Shown here in pieces: positions 14,082-19,017 of a DNA stretch of 19,017 nucleotides (position 1 is its first letter; each line of letters begins with the position of its first letter). The notes below the pieces were generated by a model, which did no database searches, had not been told where the DNA came from, and saw only the letters and a list, made by a program, of their open reading frames with translations. The translations under genes and the position numbers were made by a program. The stretch comes from an uncultured Bacilli bacterium (lineage in GTDB: Bacteria; Bacillota_I; Bacilli_A; RF39; UBA660), in the NCBI GenBank assembly GCA_944372275.1, contig CALVYO010000013.1, positions 1 to 19,017 on the forward strand, written 5' to 3'.

Positions 14082-16331
14082 ATGGAACATAATTATAAAG
14101 GATTAAGTAGCAAAGAAGTAAATATAAGAATAAAAAAGGGATTAATTAATAAAAATAAAGTTGTTCCCACCAAAAGTATATTAAAAATAATTACTGATAA
14201 TATATTTACTTTGTTTAATATATTGAATTTTGTTTTAGCCTTATTAGTATTTTTAGTAAGTTCTTATAAAAATCTTTTATTTATGGGAATTGTAATATGT
14301 AATACTTTAATAAGTATGATTCAAGAAATAAGATCTAAAAGGATAGTTGATAAATTGTCAATTATTACTTCTTTAAAGACTAATGTTATTAGGAATAGTA
14401 AAGTTGTTAGTATCAAAAATGAAGATATCGTCAAAGATGACATTATTATTTTAAAACCAGGTAATCAAATTGTAACAGATTGTGTTATATTAGAAGGCAA
14501 TATCGATGTAAATGAAGCTTTTATAACTGGTGAATCTGATTTAATAAGTTATAAAAAAGATGATGAAGTAAAATCAGGAAGTTTTGTCGTAGTCGGTAAA
14601 GCAATTGCTAAAGTAATTCATGTTGGCGATGATAATTACGTTAATACGATAAGTAAAGATGCTAAATACGTAAAACCTTTAAATTCTATTTTAATGAATT
14701 CATTAAATAAAATAATCAAATTAGTTTCAATATGTATTATTCCTTTAGGTATATTATTATTTATTAATCAATATAACTTAGATAAAAATTTAGAAATATC
14801 AATTGTTAATACAGTTGCTGCTTTATTAGGAATGATACCAGAAGGATTAGTATTATTAACTAGTACTGTTTTAGCAGTTTCCGTTATTAGATTATCTAAA
14901 CTTAATGTTTTAGTTCAAGAATTATATTGTATTGAAATGTTAGCTAGAGTTGATACAATTTGTTTAGATAAAACAGGCACTATTACAAGTGGTAAAATGG
15001 AAGTAGTAGATGTTATAAAATTAAAAGATTATGATTTAAATGAAATAATGGGGAATATAGTAAATACCTTAGATGCCGATAATGCAACTAGTGAAGCATT
15101 AAATAATTATTTTAAAAAATATAATAATTATAAAGTGATTGAAAAAATACCTTTTTCACCTATCAATAAATATAGTGGCGTTATATTTAAAGAAGGTAAG
15201 TTTTTAATTGGAGCACCAGAATTTTTAAGTGATAAAAAAATCGATGAAGTTATTCAAAATCAAGATAATAGAACTTTATTGATAACGAAAGATGATGAAC
15301 CAATCGGTGTTATTATTTTAAAAGATGAAATAAGAAAAAATGCTAAAAAAATGCTAAATTATTTACAAAAACAAAATGTCGATATTAAAGTTATTTCAGG
15401 AGATAATTTAAAGACAATTTCGCGGGTTATGTTAGCGGTAGGTATAAAACCTAAAGGAATTGATTTATCTAAAGAAAAATTAGATGATATCGATAAATAT
15501 AATGTTTTTTCTAGAGTAACGCCAGTTCAAAAAAAACAATTAATTGAAGAATTACAAAGTAAAAATCACTTTGTAGCGATGACTGGTGATGGAGTAAATG
15601 ATGTTTTAGCTTTAAAGCAAGCTGATTGTAGTATTACTATTAAAAGTGGTACTGATGCTGCTCGTAATGTCAGTCAATTAATTTTATTAGATGATGATTT
15701 TAATTCTATTCCTAATATTATTAAAGAGGGAAGAAGAACAATTAATAATATTGAAAGAAGTGCTACTTTATTTTTAGCTAAAACGACTTATGCTTTTCTG
15801 CTAGTTTTAATTTTTATGGTAGTCAATTTTAATTATCCTTTCCAGCCGATTCAGTTAACTTTAACTAATTTCTTTACAATCGGTGTTCCATCTTTTATTT
15901 TAGCGTTAGAACCAAATGATAATTTAATTAAAGGTAATTTTTTAATTAATGTTTTTAGTAAATCTTTGCCAACGGCTTTGACAATCGTATTAAATATTTT
16001 AGTTTTAGCGATATTAGGTAATTTAATTAAATTAAGTGATAACCAAATATCAACTTTATGTGTTTTAATGACTGGATTTACAGGATTCTTATTATTATTT
16101 AAAATATGTTATCCTTTAAACAAATTAAGATTTTCTTTAATTATTTTATTGATAATTGGTTTTATTACAACCGTAGTTGGCTTTAGAGAATTTTTTTCTT
16201 TAACAATTTTAAATTTGAAAATGTTTATTTTTATCTTGATATTAGTGTCCGTTTCGACTATAATATTTAGTCTGATGAGTATTTTTGTCGATAAATTGAT
16301 TAAAAAATATCCTAGATTATTTAAGGAGTGA
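14082..16331 (+). CDS. CtpE-like cation-transporting P-type ATPase
   Basis: P-type ATPases move cations using a phospho-Asp intermediate. All key parts are intact in 749 residues: two N-terminal membrane helices, the actuator loop TGES (149-152), PEGL in helix M4 (253-256), the phosphorylation motif DKTGT (Asp296), the hinge GDGVND (502-507) and six C-terminal helices from about 560. The segment around VLVQELYCIEMLARVDTICL before DKTGT resembles the CtpE/Exp7 group rather than CPx heavy-metal pumps: there is no CPC motif and no N-terminal metal-binding domain. Mycobacterial CtpE is reported to handle Ca2+; the ion here is not determined. Its TGA overlaps a GTG of the next frame, and the ZIP gene starts six bases after the stop, so the two are coupled. 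Confidence 0.92.
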   Translation: MEHNYKGLSSKEVNIRIKKGLINKNKVVPTKSILKIITDNIFTLFNILNFVLALLVFLVSSYKNLLFMGIVICNTLISMIQEIRSKRIVDKLSIITSLKTNVIRNSKVVSIKNEDIVKDDIIILKPGNQIVTDCVILEGNIDVNEAFITGESDLISYKKDDEVKSGSFVVVGKAIAKVIHVGDDNYVNTISKDAKYVKPLNSILMNSLNKIIKLVSICIIPLGILLFINQYNLDKNLEISIVNTVAALLGMIPEGLVLLTSTVLAVSVIRLSKLNVLVQELYCIEMLARVDTICLDKTGTITSGKMEVVDVIKLKDYDLNEIMGNIVNTLDADNATSEALNNYFKKYNNYKVIEKIPFSPINKYSGVIFKEGKFLIGAPEFLSDKKIDEVIQNQDNRTLLITKDDEPIGVIILKDEIRKNAKKMLNYLQKQNVDIKVISGDNLKTISRVMLAVGIKPKGIDLSKEKLDDIDKYNVFSRVTPVQKKQLIEELQSKNHFVAMTGDGVNDVLALKQADCSITIKSGTDAARNVSQLILLDDDFNSIPNIIKEGRRTINNIERSATLFLAKTTYAFLLVLIFMVVNFNYPFQPIQLTLTNFFTIGVPSFILALEPNDNLIKGNFLINVFSKSLPTALTIVLNILVLAILGNLIKLSDNQISTLCVLMTGFTGFLLLFKICYPLNKLRFSLIILLIIGFITTVVGFREFFSLTILNLKMFIFILILVSVSTIIFSLMSIFVDKLIKKYPRLFKE

Positions 16332-16336
16332 TTGTT

Positions 16337-17044
16337 ATGTTTATTACATTTTTATTTGGATTAACTGTCTTATTAGGAACAGTTATAATATTATTATTTA
16401 AAAGAAAGAAAAAAATATCTGAATTATCGATTAGTATTGCTTTTAGTGTTTTGTTTTGTTTAATATTTTTAGAAGTAATACCTCATACGTTAGAACATAT
16501 TAATTATTTTGAAATGATTGTTTATGCTTTAATTGGTTTAATTTTATTAAAAATATTAGATTTGTTTATTCCAGATCATGAGCACTCTAATAATAAAGAA
16601 CACGTTTTTCATATTGGATTAATGTCTTCAATTGCTTTGATTATTCATAATTTAATTGAAGGGATGGTTTTATATTCGACGTTAAATAAAAACTTTAATC
16701 TAGGTATTTTATTAGGAATAGGAATTGGATTACATAATATTCCTTTAGGTATGGTAATAGGAAGCACATTAAAAGATGCAAAATATAATAAAACAAAAAT
16801 AATTATGATTAGTTTTATTATTTCTTTATCTACTTTCATTGGTGGATTTATATTATTTTTAATAGGTGAAATTAGTGAGTATTTTATAGGAATGATGTTT
16901 GCTATTACCTTAGGAATGTTAGTATATATAGTATTTTTTGAATTGTTAGAGCATTTAAAACATCAAGATAAAAAGAATAATATAATAGGATTTGTAATAG
17001 GAGCTTTGATAATATGCGTAAGTTTATTCTTCCATCATCATTAA
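16337..17044 (+). CDS. ZIP-family metal transporter
   Basis: ZIP proteins carry Zn2+, Fe2+ or Mn2+, usually into the cytosol. The 235-residue protein is almost entirely membrane (seven or eight helices), with a short His-bearing loop (PDHEHSNNKEH, about 77-87) and a C-terminal FHHH. The signature pair is present: HNLIEG (104-109, helix 4) and HNIPLG (133-138, helix 5). In most ZIPs the second reads HNxPEG, so the Glu that helps form the paired metal site is Leu137 here. I chose ATG 16337 because AAGGAG (16323-16328) lies eight bases upstream; GTG 16328 is buried in that site. The end overlaps the LTA-synthase-like gene by 31 bases, so the three genes are one operon. Confidence 0.9.
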   Translation: MFITFLFGLTVLLGTVIILLFKRKKKISELSISIAFSVLFCLIFLEVIPHTLEHINYFEMIVYALIGLILLKILDLFIPDHEHSNNKEHVFHIGLMSSIALIIHNLIEGMVLYSTLNKNFNLGILLGIGIGLHNIPLGMVIGSTLKDAKYNKTKIIMISFIISLSTFIGGFILFLIGEISEYFIGMMFAITLGMLVYIVFFELLEHLKHQDKKNNIIGFVIGALIICVSLFFHHH

Positions 17045-18765
17045 AAGATTTAGGAATATTTTTTATTATTTCAAATTTAATTAATAGTTGTATTTTACTT
17101 TATTTAACAGTAGGTTTTAAAGATTTAAGATTTTTGTTATTTGATTTAAGTTTTTTAATGTTTATTTATGCTTTTTCTTTTTTATTTAAAAGAAGAAATT
17201 TATATTTTTTAGTCACATCTATAATATTAACATCTTTATGTATAATTAATTCAATGTATTATAATAATTATAGTGATTTTGCTTCAATTTATTTGCTAAG
17301 TTCTCTTTATTTAGCATTTTTACTTCCTAGTGAAGCAGTAACAGGGGTTATTCAATTAAATGATTTTCTATTTTTATGGCAAATAATTTTAATGTTGATA
17401 TTATATAAAAAAATTTCTAATAAAAAAGATATAAAATTATTTAAACAAAATATTTTAATTTATTTTGCTATTTTGGTAATTTCTTTATTAACTTTAACTT
17501 CTAATGACATATACCGTTTAAAACACGATTGGAATAAGTCATATGTCGTAAGAAATATGGGTATTTATACATATCAATTAAATGATTTATTTTATATGAC
17601 TTCTAAATTTATTTGTCCAAAATGTGGTTATGAAAAAGCAAAAGAAGAAGTTAACCAATTTTATAGTAATAAAGAAACAAAAACTAATGAATATACCAAT
17701 ATATTTAAAGATAAAAGTGTTTTATTTATTCACGCGGAAAGTATCCAAAGTATGTTTATTAATGAAACTATAACACCCAATTTATACAAATTAAAAAACG
17801 AAGGTATTTACTTTAATAATTATTATTCGGAAGAAAGTGTTGGTACTAGTAGTGATACAGAATTTACGATAACTAATTCAATATTACCAATTGCTACTGG
17901 AACAGTATTTGTTAATTATGAGAATAATGAATATAATTCAATAATAAAGTCTTTTAAGGAAAAAGGATATTATACATTTAGTATGCATGGAAATTTGTGC
18001 TCATATTGGAATCGTGATAAAATGTATAAAAAAATAGGTTATGATAAGTTTTATTGTTATGATGACTATGATTTGAGTGATAAAATAGGTTTAGGTTTAT
18101 CTGATAAATCGTTCTTTAATCAATCAGTAGATATTATTAACAATTTAGAGTATGATAAATTTTATGGTACGTTAATTATGTTAACTAATCATACACCTTT
18201 TTATGCTGATGGAATCGAATTTGATGTTGGCGGATCTGAAGGAACTAGAATAGGTAATTATATTAAATTGGTTCATTATGCTGATGAAGCGATAGGTGAA
18301 TTTATTAATAAGTTAGAAAATAAAGATGATATAATAATTGTAATTTATGGTGATCACGATGCCAAATTTACAAAAAAAGAATATGAAAAATATTTAGGCA
18401 AAAAATTAGATTTTTATGATTATGAAGAATTAACTAAAGTTCCGTTAATTATTTGGGGTGAAAATCTTGAACACCAAGAAATAGATAAGTTAATGGGATC
18501 AATTGATGTAATGCCTACTATTGGTAATATGTTTGGTGTAGAAACTAAATATGCTTTAGGAAATGATATATTTAATGTAGAAGATAATATCGTAGTTTTT
18601 CCAAATGGTAATTGGGTAACTGATAAAATATATTATAATAATCAATTAGAAGATTATAAAGAATATAATGAAGTTACGAAAGAATATATTTTAGAAAAAG
18701 AAGAGTATGCCAAGTTATTAATTGAAACTTCGAATAACATAATTAAGTATAATTTATTTAAATAA
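17014..18765 (+). CDS. LTA-synthase-type membrane sulfatase-fold enzyme
   Basis: LtaS-family enzymes transfer glycerol-phosphate from phosphatidylglycerol to a growing lipoteichoic acid chain, using Mn2+ on the outer face of the membrane. In 583 residues this protein has five or six N-terminal helices (to about 165), a linker and the sulfatase-fold domain (about 233-560). Visible signatures are IHAES (metal ligand Glu242), VGTSSDTEF with the nucleophile position at 278/279, NLCSYWNRD, LTNHTPFY and GDHDAK (446-451). LtaS normally has Thr in G-x-T-S-D; here that column reads Ser279. A CPKCG motif (201-205) lies in the linker. AGGAG (16999-17003) is ten bases before the ATG, inside the ZIP gene. 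Related enzymes add other phosphoglycerol or phosphoethanolamine groups, so the polymer is uncertain. Confidence 0.88.
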   Translation: MRKFILPSSLKDLGIFFIISNLINSCILLYLTVGFKDLRFLLFDLSFLMFIYAFSFLFKRRNLYFLVTSIILTSLCIINSMYYNNYSDFASIYLLSSLYLAFLLPSEAVTGVIQLNDFLFLWQIILMLILYKKISNKKDIKLFKQNILIYFAILVISLLTLTSNDIYRLKHDWNKSYVVRNMGIYTYQLNDLFYMTSKFICPKCGYEKAKEEVNQFYSNKETKTNEYTNIFKDKSVLFIHAESIQSMFINETITPNLYKLKNEGIYFNNYYSEESVGTSSDTEFTITNSILPIATGTVFVNYENNEYNSIIKSFKEKGYYTFSMHGNLCSYWNRDKMYKKIGYDKFYCYDDYDLSDKIGLGLSDKSFFNQSVDIINNLEYDKFYGTLIMLTNHTPFYADGIEFDVGGSEGTRIGNYIKLVHYADEAIGEFINKLENKDDIIIVIYGDHDAKFTKKEYEKYLGKKLDFYDYEELTKVPLIIWGENLEHQEIDKLMGSIDVMPTIGNMFGVETKYALGNDIFNVEDNIVVFPNGNWVTDKIYYNNQLEDYKEYNEVTKEYILEKEEYAKLLIETSNNIIKYNLFK

Positions 18766-18769
18766 TGAA

Positions 18770-18819
18770 TAAATTATAGTAAAATACTTGATTAAGTAAA
18801 ATTATTTTGCTATAATTTA
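18770..18819. repeat. 16-pair inverted repeat enclosing the tRNA promoter
   Basis: TAAATTATAG (18770-18779) pairs with CTATAATTTA (18810-18819), then a T-G wobble, then AAAAT with ATTTT; the loop is 18786-18803. It starts five bases after the LTA-synthase-like stop and could help end that transcript, although only a broken T-rich stretch follows. The tRNA promoter -35 lies in the loop and the -10 in the right arm. Confidence 0.7.
18788..18816 (+). promoter_or_regulatory. Promoter of the tRNA-Cys gene
   Basis: TTGATT (18788-18793), 17-base spacer, extended -10 TGC-TATAAT (18808-18816). Transcription would start near 18823, a few bases before the tRNA at 18827. Its strength argues that the following tRNA-like sequence is expressed. 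Confidence 0.85.
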
Positions 18820-18826
18820 TTTACAC

Positions 18827-18864
18827 GGGTCCATAGCCAAGTTGGTAAGGCATGGGACTGCAAC
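18827..18864 (+). tRNA. 5' half of tRNA-Cys(GCA), interrupted in the anticodon loop
   Basis: The bases fit tRNA positions 1-38 exactly: acceptor strand GGGTCCA (18827-18833), TA, D-arm GCC ... GGC (18836-18851), A26, anticodon strand TGGGA (18853-18857) and loop CTGCAAC (18858-18864) with anticodon GCA at 18860-18862. The D-arm is the compact form typical of bacterial tRNA-Cys. The matching anticodon strand TCCCA, T-arm and TGGACCC acceptor strand do not appear in the remaining 153 bases. The gene is therefore split by an insertion or truncated; with an intact strong promoter and no damage in this half, I favour an intron-containing gene continuing past the edge. Confidence 0.8.
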
Positions 18865-19017
18865 AACTATATTGGTGAAACATTTTACTATCAATTTAAG
18901 CTAGATTTTATAAGGGTTTATGTAATCATAAACTCTTTTATTTTGTATAATAGGAAAGTTATAGAGCAAAAGTCAAAATTCCTGGTAGTTTGCTATACGC
19001 AAAAAGGCAAGATAAAA
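18865..19017 (+). ncRNA. Putative intron in tRNA-Cys, partial (possibly group I)
   Basis: No ORF is seen, but several stems are: ATTGGTG region 18871-18877 with 18889-18895; an 11-pair hairpin 18912-18922 with 18927-18937 (GTTTATG/CATAAAC core, TAAT loop); and a nested pair CCT/AGG (18981-18983, 19005-19007) around TTTGC/GCAAA (18989-18993, 18999-19003). The nested pair, preceded by AAAA, resembles the J3/4-P4-P5 part of group I introns. ACT ending at U33 can pair with GGT at 18874-18876, with the U-G wobble expected at a group I 5' splice site. The conserved P7 and P3' parts would lie outside the window, so this is inference. Confidence 0.4.

Noticed and set aside
354..18765. Mycoplasma-type genetic code (TGA as Trp)
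   Set aside because: TGA ends several genes at the expected place (protease, Fic, flippase, prepilin peptidase, P-type ATPase) and Trp is written TGG.
18865..19017. Group II intron in the tRNA
   Set aside because: The insert does not begin with GUGYG and no domain V-like hairpin is seen within the window.
1..19017. CRISPR array, insertion sequence or prophage
   Set aside because: No regularly spaced repeats, transposase, integrase or phage structural genes are present; the only tandem repeats are short and inside genes.

Overview
The window is about three-quarters A+T by eye. AGA is the usual arginine codon, and TAA, TGA and TAG all end genes, so TGA is a stop and this is not a Mycoplasma code. 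The gene set (SpoVB/YtgP-like flippase, YqfQ-like protein, Cse60-like protein, TypA, LTA-synthase-type sulfatase, Fic protein) and the AGGAGG-type ribosome sites point to a low-GC Gram-positive bacterium. An uncultured gut Bacilli lineage (RF39/Erysipelotrichia-like) is my best guess, by inference. Many promoters are easy to read: TATAAT, often preceded by TGn, with a 17-bp spacer.

Layout. Bases 1-353 hold no gene but contain three hairpins, two of them unusually GC-rich, and what looks like the start signal of a minus-strand gene lying just outside the left edge. Bases 354-4531 carry a YgjP-type metalloprotease with an apparently leaderless mRNA, a 55-residue Cse60-like protein, a Fic AMPylator-type protein with a winged-helix tail, a MurJ/SpoVB-type lipid flippase and a two-anchor lipoprotein. 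A terminator and a clear promoter then give typA (4613-6424), which converges on a minus-strand YqfQ-like gene through a shared two-way terminator.

Bases 6880-13986 form an envelope/export block: a PilC/GspF-type inner-membrane platform with a long extra N-terminus, an A24 prepilin peptidase, a small protein with an ADP-ribosyltransferase-like motif, and a 1266-residue secreted protein with about 42 cysteines. No prepilin or assembly ATPase is present, so the system must be completed elsewhere.

After a strong terminator, bases 14082-18765 form a tightly overlapping three-gene operon: a CtpE-like P-type ATPase, a ZIP-family metal transporter and an LTA-synthase-type enzyme. LtaS enzymes need Mn2+ outside the cell, so the metal transporters and the enzyme may form a functional unit (inference). 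At the right edge a strong promoter drives a perfect 5' half of tRNA-Cys(GCA), but the 3' half does not follow. Instead there are at least 150 bases of foldable A+T-rich sequence, most simply read as the start of an intron in the anticodon loop (possibly group I). This is the most unusual thing here, and the window ends before it can be settled.
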